The notes below the pieces were generated by a model. The model ran no database searches. It saw only the letters and a list, made by a program, of their open reading frames with translations, and was not told where the DNA came from. A program made the position numbers and the translations under genes. This document shows, one piece after another, positions 32,701-46,429 of a stretch of DNA of 64,000 nt. The DNA is taken from NCBI GenBank assembly GCA_026874595.1, contig CM049314.1:30021729-30085728 (forward strand). Direction: 5' to 3'. Source of the stretch: Sipunculus nudus (Eukaryota > Annelida > Sipuncula > Golfingiida > Sipunculidae). How positions within the stretch are numbered: the stretch's first letter is position 1; every line of letters starts with the position of its first letter.

Positions 32701-35700
32701 GCCAGAGGGGGCCCCACGAATCGCACGCGCAAAAAAGCAGCTATTTGCTACCTTAACAGTTGCCAAGACTGCCGCCAGGGGGAGTGGACAGTGAGCGGCC
32801 AGACAGAGAGGCCCCCATGAGTCGCAAGCGCAAATAGCAGCTATTTGCTACCTTAAAAGTTGTCAAGACTGCCGCCAGGGGGAGTGGACAGAGCCGGCTG
32901 CCAGAGGGGCCCCCATGAATCGCACGCGCAAATAGCAGCTATTTGCTACCTTAAAAGTTGCCAAGACTGCCGCCAGGGGGAGTTGATATGAGAGCGGCCA
33001 GCGAAGAGGCCCCCATGAATCGCAAGCGCAAATAGCAGCTATTTGCTACCTTAAAAGTTGCCAAGACTGCCGCCAGGGGGAGTGGATATGACAGCGGCCA
33101 GAGCGGGCCCCATGAATCGCACGCGCAAATAGCAGCTATTTGCTACCTTAACAGTTGCCAAGACTGCCGCCAGGGGGAGTGGAAATGAGAACAGCCTGAC
33201 AGAGAGACCCCCATGAGTCGCAAGCGCAAATAGCAGCTATTTGCTACCATAAAAAGTGTCAAGACTGCCGCCAGGGGGAGTGGACACAGAGCGGGCGGCC
33301 AGAGGGGCCCCATGAATCGCAAGCGCAAATAGCAGCTATTTGCTACCTTAAAAGTTGCTAAGACTGCCGCCAGGGGGAGTAGATATGACAGCGGCCAGCG
33401 AAGAGGCCCCCATGAATCGCAAGCGCAAATAGCAGCTATTTGCTACCTTTAAAGTTGCCAAGACTGCCGCCAGGGGGAGTGGAAATGAGAACAGCCTGAC
33501 AGAGAGGCCCCCATGAGTCGCAAGCGCAAATAGCAGCTATTTGCTACCATAAAAAGTGTCAAGACTGCCGCCAGGAGGAGTGGACACAGAGCGGGCGGCC
33601 AGAGGGGCCCCATGAATCGCAAGCGCAAATAGCAGCTATTTGCTACCTTAAAAGTTGCTAAGACTGCCGCCAGGGGGAGTAGATATGACAGCGGCCAGCG
33701 AAGAGGCCCCCATGAATCGCAAGCGCAAATAGCAGCTATTTGCTACCTTTAAAGTTGCCAAGACTGCCGCCAGGGGGAGTGGATATGACAGCGGCCAGAC
33801 AGAGAGGCCCCTATAAGTCGCAAGCGCAAATAGCAGCTATTTGCTACCTTAAAAGTTGTCAAGACTGCCGCCAGGGGGAGTGGACACAGAGGGGGTTGCC
33901 AGAGGGGGCCCCACGAATCGCACGCGCAAAAAAGCAGCTATTTGCTACCTTAACAGTTGCCAAGACTGCCGCCAGGGGGAGTGGACAGTGAGCGGCCAGA
34001 CAGAGAGGCCCCCATGAGTCGCAAGCGCAAATAGCAGCTATTTGCTACCTTAAAAGTTGTCAAGACTGCCGCCAGGGGGAGTGGACAGAGCCGGCTGCCA
34101 GAGGGGCCCCCATGAATCGCACGCGCAAATAGCAGCTATTTGCTACCTTAAAAGTTGCCAAGACTGCCGCCAGGGGGAGTTGATATGAGAGCGGCCAGCG
34201 AAGAGGCCCCCATGAATCGCAAGCGCAAATAGCAGCTATTTGCTACCTTAAAAGTTGCCAAGACTGCCGCCAGGGGGAGTGGATATGACAGCGGCCAGAC
34301 AGAGAGGCCCCTATAAGTCGCAAGCGCAAATAGCAGCTATTTGCTCCCTTAAAAGTTGTCAAGACTGCCGCCAGGGGGAGTGGACACAGAGGGGGTTGCC
34401 AGAGGGGTCCCACGAATCGCACGCGCAAAAAAGCAGCTATTTGCTACCTTAACAGTTGCCAAGACTGCCGCAAGGGGGAGTGGACAGTGAGCGGCCAGAC
34501 AGAGAGGCTCCCATGAGTCGCAAGCGCAAATAGCAGCTATTTGCTACCTTAAAAGTTGTCAAGACTGCCGCCAGGGGGAGTGGACAGAGCCGGCTGCCAG
34601 AGGGGCCCCCATGAATCGCACGCGCAAATAGCAGCTATTTGCTACCTTAAAAGTTGCCAAGACTGCCGCCAGGGGGAGTTGATATGAGAGCGGCTAGCGA
34701 AGAGGCCCCCATGAATCGCAAGCGCAAATAGCAGCTATTTGCTACCTTAAAAGTTGCCAAGACTGCCGCCAGGGGGAGTGGATATGACAGCGGCCAGAGC
34801 GGGCCCCATGAATCGCACGCGCAAATAGCAGCTATTTGCTACCTTAACAGTTGCCAAGACTGCCGCCAGGGGGAGTGGAAATGAGAACAGCCTGACAGAG
34901 AGGCCCCCATGAGTCGCAAGCGCAAATAGCAGCTATTTGCTACCATAAAAAGTGTCAAGACTGCCGCCAAGAGGAGTGGACACAGAGCGGGCGGCCAGAG
35001 GGGCCCCATGAATCGCAAGCGCAAATAGCAGCTATTTGCTACCTTAAAAGTTGCTAAGACTGCCGCCAGGGGGAGTAGATATGACAGCGGCCAGCGAAGA
35101 GGCCCCCATGAATCGCAAGCGCAAATAGCAGCTATTTGCTACCTTTCAAGTTGCCAAGACTGCCGCCAGGGGGAGTATATATGACAGCGGCCAGACAGAG
35201 AGGCCCCTATAAGTCGCAAGCGCAAATAGCAGCTATTTGCTACCTTAAAAGTTGTCAAGACTGCCGCCAGGGGGAGTGAACACAGAGGGGGTTGCCAGAG
35301 GGGGCCCCACGAATCGCACGCGCAAAAAAGCAGCTATTTGCTACCTTAACAGTTGCCAAGACTGCCGCCAGGGGGAGTGGACAGTGAGCGGCCAGACAGA
35401 GAGGCCACCATGAGTCGCAAGCGCAAATAGCAGCTATTTGCTACCTTAAAAGTTGTCAAGACTGCCGCCAGGGGGAGTGGACAGAGCCGGCTGCCAGAGG
35501 GGCCCCCATGAATCGCACGCGCAAATAGCAGCTATTTGCTACCTTAAAAGTTGCCAAGACTGCCGCCAGGGGGAGTTGATATGAGAGCGGCCAGCGAAGA
35601 GGCCCCCATGAATCGCAAGCGCAAATAGCAGCTATTTGCTACCTTAAAAGTTGCCAAGACTGCCGCCAGGGGGAGTGGATATGACAGCGGCCAGACAGAG

Positions 35701-37895
35701 AGGCCCCTATAAGTCGCAAGCGCAAATAGCAGCTATTTGCTACCTTAAAAGTTGTCAAGACTGCCGCCAGGGGGAGTGGACACAGAGGGGGTTGCCAGAG
35801 GGGGCCCCACGAATCGCACGCGCAAAAAAGCAGCTATTTGCTACCTTAACAGTTGCCAAGACTGCCGCCAGGGGGAGTGGACAGTGAGCGGCCAGACAGA
35901 GAGGCCCCCATGAGTCGCAAGCGCAAATAGCAGCTATTTGCTACCTTAAAAGTTGTCAAGACTGCCGCCAGGGGGAGTGGACAGAGCCGGCTGCCAGAGG
36001 GGCCCCCATGAATCGCACGCGCAAATAGCAGCTATTTGCTACCTTAAAAGTTGCCAAGACTGCCGCCAGGGGGAGTTGATATGAGAGCGGCCAGCGAAGA
36101 GGCCCCCATGAATCGCAAGCGCAAATAGCAGCTATTTGCTACCTTAAAAGTTGCCAAGACTGCCGCCAGGGGGAGTGGATATGACAGCGGCCAGAGCGGG
36201 CCCCATGAATCGCACGCGCAAATAGCAGCTATTTGCTACCTTAACAGTTGCCAAGACTGCCGCCAGGGGGAGTGGAAATGAGAACAGCCTGACAGAGAGG
36301 CCCCCATGAGTCGCAAGCGCAAATAGCAGCTATTTGCTACCATAAAAAGTGTCAAGACTGCCGCCAGGAGGAGTGGACACAGAGCGGGCGGCCAGAGGGG
36401 CCCCATGAATCGCAAGCGCAAATAGCAGCTATTTGCTACCTTAAAATTTGCTAAGACTGCCGCCAGGGGGAGTAGATATGACAGCGGCCAGCGAAGAGGC
36501 CCCCATGAATCGCAAGCGCAAATAGCAGCTATTTGCTACCTTTAAAGTTGCCAAGACTGCCGCCAGGGGGAGTGGATATGACAGCGGCCAGACAGAGAGG
36601 CCCCTATAAGTCGCAAGCGCAAATAGCAGCTATTTGCTACCTTAAAAGTTGTCAAGACTGCCGCCAGGGGGAGTGGACACAGAGGGGGTTGCCAGAGGGG
36701 GCCCCACGAATCGCACGCGCAAAAAAGCAGCTATTTGCTACCTTAACAGTTGCCAAGACTGCCGCCAGGGGGAGTGGACAGTGAGCGGCCAGACAGAGAG
36801 GCCCCCATGAGTCGCAAGCGCAAATAGCAGCTATTTGCTACCTTAAAAGTTGTCAAGACTGCCGCCAGGGGGAGTGGACAGAGCCGGCTGCCAGAGGGGC
36901 CCCCATGAATCGCACGCGCAAATAGCAGCTATTTGCTACCTTAAAAGTTGCCAAGACTGCCGCCAGGGGGAGTTGATATGAGAGCGGCCAGCGAAGAGGC
37001 CCCCATGAATCGCAAGCGCAAATAGCAGCTATTTGCTACCTTAAAAGTTGCCAAGACTGCCGCCAGGGGGAGTGGATATGACAGCGGCCAGACAGAGAGG
37101 CCCCTATAAGTCGCAAGCGCAAATAGCAGCTATTTGCTACCTTAAAAGTTGTCAAGACTGCCGCCAGGAGGAGTGGACACAGAGGGGGTTGCCAGAGGGG
37201 GCCCCACGAATCGCACGCGCAAAAAAGCAGCTATTTGCTACCTTAACAGTTGCCAAGACTGCCGCCAGGGGGAGTGGACAGTGAGCGGCCAGACAGAGAG
37301 GCCCCCATGAGTCGCAAGCGCAAATAGCAGCTATTTGCTACCTTAAAAGTTGTCAAGACTGCCGCCAGGGGGAGTGGACAGAGCCGGCTGCCAGAGGGGC
37401 CCCCATGAATCGCACGCGCAAATAGCAGCTATTTGCTACCTTAAAAGTTGCCAAGACTGCCGCCAGGGGGAGTTGATATGAGAGCGGCCAGCGAAGAGGC
37501 CCCCATGAATCGCAAGCGCAAATAGCAGCTATTTGCTACCTTAAAAGTTGCCAAGACTGCCGCCAGGGGGAGTGGATATGACAGCGGCCAGAGCGGGCCC
37601 CATGAATCGCACGCGTAAATAGCAGCTATTTGCTACCTTAACAGTTGCCAAGACTGCCGCCAGGGGGAGTGGAAATGAGAACAGCCTGACAGAGAGGCCC
37701 CCATGAGTCGCAAGCGCAAATAGCAGCTATTTGCTACCATAAAAAGTGTCAAGACTGCCGCCAGGAGGAGTGGACACAGAGCGGGCGGCCAGAGGGGCCC
37801 CATGAATCGCAAGCGCAAATAGCAGCTATTTGCTACCTTAAAAGTTGCTAAGACTGCCGCCAGGGGGAGTAGATATGACAGCGGCCAGACAGAGA
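29791..37895 (+). repeat. Satellite array 1, 100-bp monomers in a ~1.4-kb higher-order repeat
   Basis: Monomers of about 100 bp lack the 39-bp segment of the left part (cores at 29829, 29930, 30030, 30131, 30231). Variants recur in fixed order: the same variant starts at 30354/31753 and 31144/32543 (1399 apart), 34255/35651/37048 (1396 and 1397) and 34839/36236/37633 (1397 each). That is a 14-monomer higher-order unit. Offsets of 1197 (32543 to 33740) and 1696 (33143 to 34839) show blocks that lost about two or gained about three monomers. The array ends abruptly inside a monomer near 37895. Confidence 0.9.
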
Positions 37896-37961
37896 ACTCC
37901 TTGACAGGTGTCATTGGCTGAGCTGATGAGTCATCTCGGGTACAGTCGTGACCCTTTGTCC

Positions 37962-38004
37962 TTAAAATGTGCAACTGCCCGTCCGTGAAACAGGCACATT
38001 TTAA
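37962..38004 (+). repeat. Perfect 11-bp stem hairpin at the edge of array 1
   Basis: TTAAAATGTGC and GCACATTTTAA are exact reverse complements separated by 21 bases. The inner CTG/CAG could extend pairing after a bulge. The role is unknown. Confidence 0.6.
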
Positions 38005-39592
38005 ACAGTTGGACCTTCAAATCTAAAATTAGGTATACAGTTAGATTTTCCCAAAATCTACTAGCATACCATAATTCGGTTACTCTGACTTTCTTCCTTT
38101 TAGATATTAAGGAAACCCCTCCGTTTTCCATTGAGAACCCATTTTTACGCCTCAAGACTGCCTAAAATCAGAACCACTGTTGTGAGGTTGATCGTAGATA
38201 AATGGATATTGCTTCATACATTTCCTATGAACACACAAAAACAGGGTCAGTATTGCATATAAGTTGAAGATATGGGCTGAAGAAATGCACCTTTAATAAA
38301 TCCAAAAGTATATTTTCCCACTGAACCAAAAAATTGCTGAGGGTAGAGACTGTTGTAATCAGGGATAAACTACAATGAATCAAGATTGAATTGTAAATGA
38401 GGTATGAATATTTAAAATAATAAATTATTCATATAAATATAAAATTATATTTAAACCACAAATTATGCCCAAATGTGGTCATGGCCCGTTTTTCGCTGTA
38501 AGCACAGTAAATTTAATAGCATATCATGCACACGTAAGGTTGTCAGCTACTACTTTGTAAAAAAGGAAAGGAATTCACCATAAATTGTAGCTTTTATTAC
38601 AGTTGTAATGAGACCTTGTCACACCAAGGCTATACTGAAGGCAATGTGTATATCCCCTTAAGGACCTTTCAGGCCAATTATGCTTGCTTGAAGCATGGCC
38701 TCAATACAGCCAGGCAGCTCTCGTGTGGTTCCAGCTGGACCTATCTGTCCACCCCCTGCAGTAGTAGTAATTGTGGCCAGAAATGTCGAATTAAACAAAT
38801 GATTAAAAATAATTGTTTTAAAATAAAGAGTCTAAGAAATATGAATGGAAAGAAATTTTAATTTAATAAATATCCAGGTCTGAACCGGGTGTTTAATTTG
38901 TTGATTAATATTTATTACAAAATTTAAAAAAATATAAAAATATGTGCAAAATATAAAATTTTACTCCGACAAGTGCTAATTGAAGATGCGAATATGTTTG
39001 ACCAATGGAATTAAGCCTCCTGTCTGTAGCAGATGGTACATGATACTGGCTAAAAAATCAGAATGTATATTACTGGTTCCTTAACGTTGACTTCAATTAA
39101 TAAAATTAAACAATGCCAACTCCAGTTTCCTCCTTGTATAATTGCTCCCTGTTTTGATCATGAGGTTATTATTAACACCTGTATTAGTTACATAGCTGGA
39201 TTACTTTTTTGGCCTGATACGTGTTAAAAAATGGAAAGTTATGCAAATAACATAAAATAAAGAAAGCAGATGTGTTCTCATTATAATGTGTATAATTTTA
39301 AAAATTGTCATAAGTGTCGTGCTATGTTTAGATTATGGACAGTGGTGTGACAGTATTCATAAGTGAACACACATTTTTTTTAATGACAGCCTTAAAACAG
39401 GGTACTTATGATCATTAATAAAAATAGTGAAATTGGTATAGCCGAAAAGATCCACAATATCGTAGGACTGAAACTGAAGAAAAAAAAAGAGCAATTAGTA
39501 AAGACTGTATAATTGTATTTGATTATGAATAAAAAAACAATATTTCAAGTATGAAAATAAATACAAACACAAATACAAGGAAAAAGATATGA

Positions 39593-40198
39593 CTGTGGAA
39601 GTGGTTAATTTGCTTTATCTGTATTATCGCGCATTTGTCATTTCATGGCATTGGCGCATTTAGGATTTTCGCGCAAATCCGTAAGGTAATAAATGGTGTT
39701 TCAAAAATTAAGATATTAATAACAGGTAGGTTTATGAAGTAACCTACATCCCACCTAACAAATTATCTACAATAATACTAACCAGAAGCAGCCAAGTATA
39801 TGTCAGGACAACAAACAGAACTGACAACAGTCGCTGGTCTTTCTCAGCTCAGCCGTACTTCAAAGCTATATGGGAAGGCTATGGGTGTCTTAAAAAGCTC
39901 CTTATTGTTTCAAAATTGTTTCTACGAATCACTATAAAGGAAAGAGGTCTTTCTCGAGAAATCACTTGCTAGGAAGTCTTACGACAATATGACTTCTTTA
40001 ACAATCTGGTTAAAGAAACCTCAACTAAAGCGAACTCGATGGCGGGATTACTAGGCCCACATGACTGTGTATCAGGCGAGAACGGTGTAATTTGCCGAAC
40101 CATCGCATGGAATTTACGCGTGTTCTGATTTTAGCGCAAATGTACCTGCCGCTAAAAAGGCGAAAATTAAAACCCCGCTAACAAAACCACTTCCAAAG
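39593..40198. mobile_element. MITE-like segment
   Basis: TGTGGAAGTGGTTAATTTGC near the left end and AACCACTTCCAAAG near the right end are inverted. GCGCAAAT- and GCGCATTT-type motifs recur just inside both ends. No coding capacity is seen. The boundaries are approximate. Confidence 0.35.
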
Positions 40199-40349
40199 TA
40201 TGTAAATGCGAGTGCAAATACTTTGAAATTGTATTCCTGAATGCTGTCGTGAATAAATTTAATAATAGAATTTTAAAAATCAGTTATTTCATGTATATTA
40301 TAAACCGAAATATTTTCGGATGTTATTGTTAAAATTTAACATTTATAAA

Positions 40350-43300
40350 ATCAAGTAAGTGTTTGTCAGTTTTAATATATGCTATATCCGGTATACGGGT
40401 TACCCTAACCCTTCGGGCATGACATACTCCAGTAAGTGTTTGTGACTATTAATATATGCTATATCCGGGATACGGGTTACCCTAACCCTTCAGGCTTGAA
40501 ATGCTCCAGTAAGTGTTTGTCATTATTGATACGTGCTATACCCGGGATACGGGTTTTATGCTATATCGGGGATACGGGTTACCCTGTAAGTGTTTGTCAC
40601 TATCAATATATGCTATATCCGGGATAGGGGTTACCCTAACCCTTCGGGCATGAAATACTCCAGTAAGTCTTTGTCACTATTGATATATGCTATTTGCCGG
40701 GTTACGGGTTACCTAAACCCTTTGGGAATAAAATACTCTTGTAAGTGTTTGTCATTATTAATATATGCTGTATCCGGGATGCGGGTTACCCTAACCCTTC
40801 GGGCATGAAATACTTCAGTAAGTGTGTGTCACTATTAATATATGCTATATCCAAGATACGGGTTACGCCAACCCTTCGGGCATGAAATACTCAAGTAAGT
40901 GTTTGTCAGTTTTAATATAGGCTTTTCCGGTATACGGGTTACCTTAACCCTTCGGACATGAAATACTCCAGTAAGTGTTTGTCACTATTATGTATGCTAT
41001 ATCAGGGATACGGGTAACCGTGACTCTTCGGGCATGAAATCCTCCTGTAAGTATTTGTCACTATTAATATACGCTATATCCAGGATACGGGTTAACGTAA
41101 CCCATCGGGTATGAAATGCTCCAGTAAGTGTTTGTGACTATTCATATATGCTATATGCAGTAAACGAGTCTGCTATATGAAGTAAACGAGTCTACGTTAC
41201 CCAGCGGGTATGTAATACTCCAGTTAGTGTTTGTGACTATTCATATATGCTATATCCGTGACACAGGTTACCGTAACCCACGCGGCGTGAAAAGCTCGAA
41301 TGTTTGTCGCTATTAATATATGCTGTATCCAGGATAAGGGTTACCCTAACCCCTCGGGCATGAAATACTCCTGTAAGTATTTGTCACTATTAATATACGC
41401 TATATGCAGTAAACGGGTCTACGTTACCCAGCGGGTATGAAATACTCCAGTTAGTGTTTGTGACTATTCATATATGCTATATCCGTGACACAGGTTACCG
41501 TAACCCACGCGGCGTGAAAAGCTCGAATGTTTGTCGCTATTAATATATGCTATATCCGGGATACGGGTTACACTAAATCTCGGGCAAGAAATACTCCTGT
41601 AAGTGTTTGTCACTATTAATATATGCTATATCCAGGATACGGGTTACCCTAACCCTTCGGGCATGAAATACTCCTGTAAGTGTTTGTCACTATCAATATA
41701 TGCTATTTGCCGGGTTACGGGTTACCTAAACCCTTTGGGAATAAAATACTCTTGTAAGTGTTTGTCATTATTAATATATGCTGTATCCGGGATGCGGGTT
41801 ACCCTAACCCTTCGGGCATGAAATACTTCAGTAAGTGTGTGTCACTATTAATATATGCTATATCCAAGATACGGGTTACGCCAACCCTTCGGGCATGAAA
41901 TACTCAAGTAAGTGTTTGTCAGTTTTAATATAGGCTTTTCCGGTATACGGGTTACCTTAACCCTTCGGACATGAAATACTCCAGTAAGTGTTTGTCACTA
42001 TTATGTATGCTATATCAGGGATACGGGTAACCGTGACTCTTCGGGCATGAAATCCTCCTGTAAGTATTTGTCACTATTAATATACGCTATATCCAGGATA
42101 CGGGTTAACGTAACCCATCGGGTATGAAATGCTCCAGTAAGTGTTTGTGACTATTCATATATGCTATATGCAGTAAACGAGTCTGCTATATGCAGTAAAC
42201 GAGTCTACGTTACCCAGCGGGTATGTAATACTCCAGTTAGTGTTTGTGACTATTCATATATGCTATATCCGTGACACAGGTTACCGTAACCCACGCGGCG
42301 TGAAAAGCTCGAATGTTTGTCGCTATTAATATATGCTGTATCCAGGATAAGGGTTACCCTAACCCCTCGGGCATGAAATACTCCTGTAAGTATTTGTCAC
42401 TATTAATATACGCTATATGCAGTAAACGGGTCTACGTTACCCAGCGGGTATGAAATACTCCAGTTAGTGTTTGTGACTATTCATATATGCTATATCCGTG
42501 ACACAGGTTACCGTAACCCACGCGGCGTGAAAAGCTCGAATGTTTGTCGCTATTAATATATGCTATATCCGGGATACGGGTTACACTAAATCTCGGGCAA
42601 GAAATACTCCTGTAAGTGTTTGTCACTATTAATATATGCTATATCCAGGTTACGGGTTACCTAAACCCTTCGGGCATGAAATACTCCTGTAAGTGTTTGT
42701 CACTATCAATATATGCTATATCCGGGATAGCGGTTACCCTAACCCTTCGGGCATGAAATACTCCAGTAAGTGTTTGTCACTATTGATATTTGCTATATCC
42801 GGGATACGGGTTTTATGCTATATCGGGGATACGGGTTACCCTAACGCTTCGGGCATGAATTACCCCAGAAGATGTTTGCCATTATTAATATGTGCTATAT
42901 CCGGGATACGGGTTACCCTAACCCTTCGGGCATGAAATAATCCAGTAAGTTGTTGTCCCTATTGATATTTGCTATATCCGGGATACGGGTTACCCTAACC
43001 CTTCGGGCATGAAATAATCCAGTAAGTTGTTGTCCCTACTGATATATGCTGTATCCGGGATGCGGGTTACCCTAACCCTTTGGGCATGAAATACTCCTGT
43101 AAGTGTGTGTCACTATTAATATATGCTATATCCAGGATACGGGTTACCCTAAACCCTTCGAGCATGAAATACTCCCGTAAGTGTTTGTCACTATCAATAT
43201 ATGCTATATCCGGGATAGGGGTTACCCTAACCCTTCGGGTATGAAATACTACAGTAAGTGTTTGTCACTATTGATTTATGCTATATCCGGGATACGGGTT

Positions 43301-45239
43301 ACCCAAACCCTTCGGGAATAATATACTCCTGTAAGTGTTTGTTATATTAATATATGCTATATCCGGGATACGGGTTACCTTAACCCTCCGGGCATGAAAT
43401 ACTCCAGTAAATGTTTGTCATTATTAATACGTGCTTTATCCGGGATACGGGTCACCCTAACCCTTCGGGCATGAAATACTCCAGTAATTGTTTGTCATTA
43501 TTGATACGTGCTATACCCGGGATACGGGTTACCCTAACCCTTCGGGCTGAGATAATCAAGTAATTTTTTGTCCCTATTGATTTATACTATATCGGGGATA
43601 CGGGTTACCCTAACGCTTCGGGCATGAAATACCCCAGTATCGATGTTTGCCATTATTAATATGTGCTATATCCGGGATACGGGTTACCCTAACCCTTCGG
43701 GCATGAAATAATCCACTAGGTTGTTGTCCATATTGATATGTGCTATATCCGGAATACGGGTTACCCTAACCCTTCGGCATGAAATAATCCAGTAAGTTGT
43801 TGTCCCTATTGATATATGCTGTATCCGTGATGCGGGTTACCCTAACCCTTCGGGCATGAAATACTCCTGTGTGTGTCACTATTAATATATGCTATATCCA
43901 GGATACGGGTTACCCTAACCCTTCAGGCAGGAAATACTCCCGTAAGGTTTTGTCACTATCAATATATGCTGTATCCGGGATAGGGGTTACCCTAACCCTT
44001 CCGGCATGAAATACTCCAGTAAGTGTTTGTCACTATAGATATATGCTATATCCGGTATACGGGTTACCCAAACCCTTCGGGAATAAAATACTCCAACAAG
44101 TGTTTGTAACTATTCATATATGCTATATCCGGGATACGGGTTTCCTTAACCCTTCGGGCATGATATACTCCAGTAGATGTTTGTCATTATTAATATGTGC
44201 TATATCCGGGTTACGGGTTACCCAAACCCTTCGGGAATAATATACTCCTGTAAGTGTTTGTTATATTAATATATGCTGTATCCGGGATGCGGGTTACCCT
44301 AACCCTTCGGGCATGAAATACTCCAGTAAGTGTGTGTCACTATTAATATATGCTATATCCAGGATACGGGTTACCCTAACCCTTCGGGCATGAAATACTC
44401 CAGTAATTGTTTCTCATTATTGATACGTGCTATACCCGGGATACGGGTTACCCTAACCCTTCGGGCATAAAATAATCAAGTAATTTTTTGTCCCTATTGA
44501 TTTATACTATATCGGGGATACGGGTTACCCTAACTCTTCGGGCATGAAATACCCCAGTATCGATGTTTGCCATTATTAATATGTGCTATATCCGGGATCC
44601 GGGTTACCCTAACCCTTCGGGCATGAAATAATCCACTAGTTTGTTGTCCATATTGATATGTGCTATATCCAAGATACGGGTTACCCTAACCCTTCGGCAT
44701 GAAATAATCCAGTAAGTTGTTGTCCCTATTGATATATGCTGTATCCGTGATGCGGGTTACCCTAACCCTTCGGGCATGAAATACTCCTGTGTGTGTCACT
44801 ATTAATATATGCTATATCCAGGATACGGGTTACCCTAACCCTTCCGGCATGAAATACTCCAGTAAGTGTTTGTCACTATAGATATATGCTATATCCGGTA
44901 TACGGGTTACCCAAACCCTTCGGGAATAAAATACTCCAACAAGTGTTTGTAACTATTCATATATGCTATATCCGGGATACGGGTTTCCTTAACCCTTCGG
45001 GCATGATATACTCCAGTAGATGTTTGTCATTATTAATATGTGCTATATCCGGGTTACGGGTTACCCAAACCCTTTGGGAATAAAATACTCTTGTAAGTGT
45101 TTGTCATTATTAATATATGCTGTATCCGGGATGCGGGTTACCCTAACCCTTCGGGCATGAAATACTCCAGTAAGTGTGTGTCACTATTAATATGTGCTAT
45201 ATCCGAGATTCGGGTTACCCTAACCCTTCGGGCATGAAA
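40350..45239 (+). repeat. Satellite array 2, 77-bp monomers (main block)
   Basis: Consensus order: GTAAGTGTTTGTCACTATTA, ATATATGCTATATCCGGGAT, ACGGGTTACCCTAACCCTTC, GGGCATGAAATACTCCA. Each monomer can form GGGTTA-CCC-TAACCC. Large internal duplications exist. The stretch from about 40740 to 41600 repeats 1013 bases later, down to shared oddities such as AATATAGGCTTTTCCGG. The 44043-44240 block repeats 843 bases later. The array is cut at 45239-45241 by the pogo-like element. Confidence 0.92.
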
Positions 45240-46100
45240 TAGGGTAGAGCAGGGCAAGACGCAGCCCCCGGGTAAAATGCCCACCCCCTTTTACTATTTA
45301 TGTGCCATTAAACTGGCGCCACTAAGCGTTCACTTTGTTTCAAGCCATCTGGTAGACGTTTTGAGAACTTGAGGCGAACGACAGGGCGGCTGCTCGGGGT
45401 TTGGCGTCATGGAAAAGGTATATGTAGTATTGCATACAACATAGGTCGGTTTGTAAATGTGATCTGGGGTATACCTAAAGCATCTACTTACGATAAGACT
45501 GAAATAAATGATACATAAAACCTTGAAATGATTAAAATGGACTGTTCAGAATGAAGATTTCAGAAGTGGCAGCAAGGCGCCGGTCAAATTAAATCACGTG
45601 ATTTGTGGCAAAAACCCCACGTGGTTGTTGAGGCGAGATGCTCACTGGACGTGTTACCCCCTTTAAAAGCAATAATAAGTGGGGAGTTTGATTTTTTGCC
45701 AAAAATAAATTGTATTTTAAATTGAAACGAGGATGTACATATATAATGCCAAATCTGGGTTCACTTGATATTCGAATGCAATATAAATTGTGGTGAATAT
45801 TAGGCCTATTTGTCAGATATATTGCTGATTTATTATGTTATACTTTGATATGATATACCTGCATATACATATATATATATAGATATTAATATATAAATTC
45901 ATATAAATAAATATATATGTATATATATAAATAAATATATATATATATATATAAATATATATATAAACTAATAAATATACATGTATATATATACCCCAAA
46001 CATATTATATATATATATTTATATAGTGTAACCTGTGCAATAAGAGCGCCTGTGAATTAACACCACTTCTGGCCAGACCCGTGGATAGTCTTATAACACA

Positions 46101-46153
<53 letters not shown>

Positions 46154-46198
46154 ATGTGGTGGGAGAGAGATTTATTAAATGCTCTCTCGCTTTTTAGG

Positions 46199-46429
46199 AT
46201 GGCTCAGACGTATACTTTGAAATCCACGCGAGGTGTCTATGGGCAGGATGCATTACGAATGGCTGTTAAAGCTGTTGCCGAAGGAGTAAGTGAAAAGGTG
46301 GCCCCCAGAGACTTCGGCGTCTCCCGAAACACTAAAAGGTGCTTAGCAGCGTCCAGCTTAGATTCTGAGAAGGAATGTATTTGGATTTGCCAGTCACCTG
46401 ATGCTCAGCCTTGGTTTTTATCTAATTAA
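46199..46429 (+). pseudogene. Pogo-type transposase N-terminal fragment
   Basis: About 76 residues. TLKSTRGVYGQDALRMAVKA followed by VSEKVAPRDFGVSRNTKR has the spacing of the Psq/CENP-B-like DNA-binding helix-turn-helix (basic start, alanine-rich helix, 'GVSR' turn). The DDE catalytic domain is absent. The frame ends where the R1 repeat begins. An acceptor-like CTTTTTAG just before the ATG suggests it may once have been an internal exon. Confidence 0.6.

Larger units (their letters stand above)
37896..40349. other. AT-rich spacer between arrays 1 and 2
   Basis: No satellite monomers and no recognised gene. An 81-codon frame at 38616-38861 has no motif. It includes a hairpin at 37962-38004 and a MITE-like segment at 39593-40198. 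Confidence 0.5.

Noticed and set aside
27420-37895. CRISPR-like array
   Set aside because: There are regular palindromic units, but the intervening sequence is itself repeated, not unique spacers, and the genome is clearly an intron-bearing animal.
27500-37974. Many 60-113 residue open frames on both strands with repeated peptides
   Set aside because: They follow the satellite period, exist on both strands and carry no domain; they are by-products of the repeats.
40350-45239. Interstitial telomere array
   Set aside because: The telomere-like motif is only 1.6 units long within each 77-bp monomer; there is no TTAGGG tandem run.
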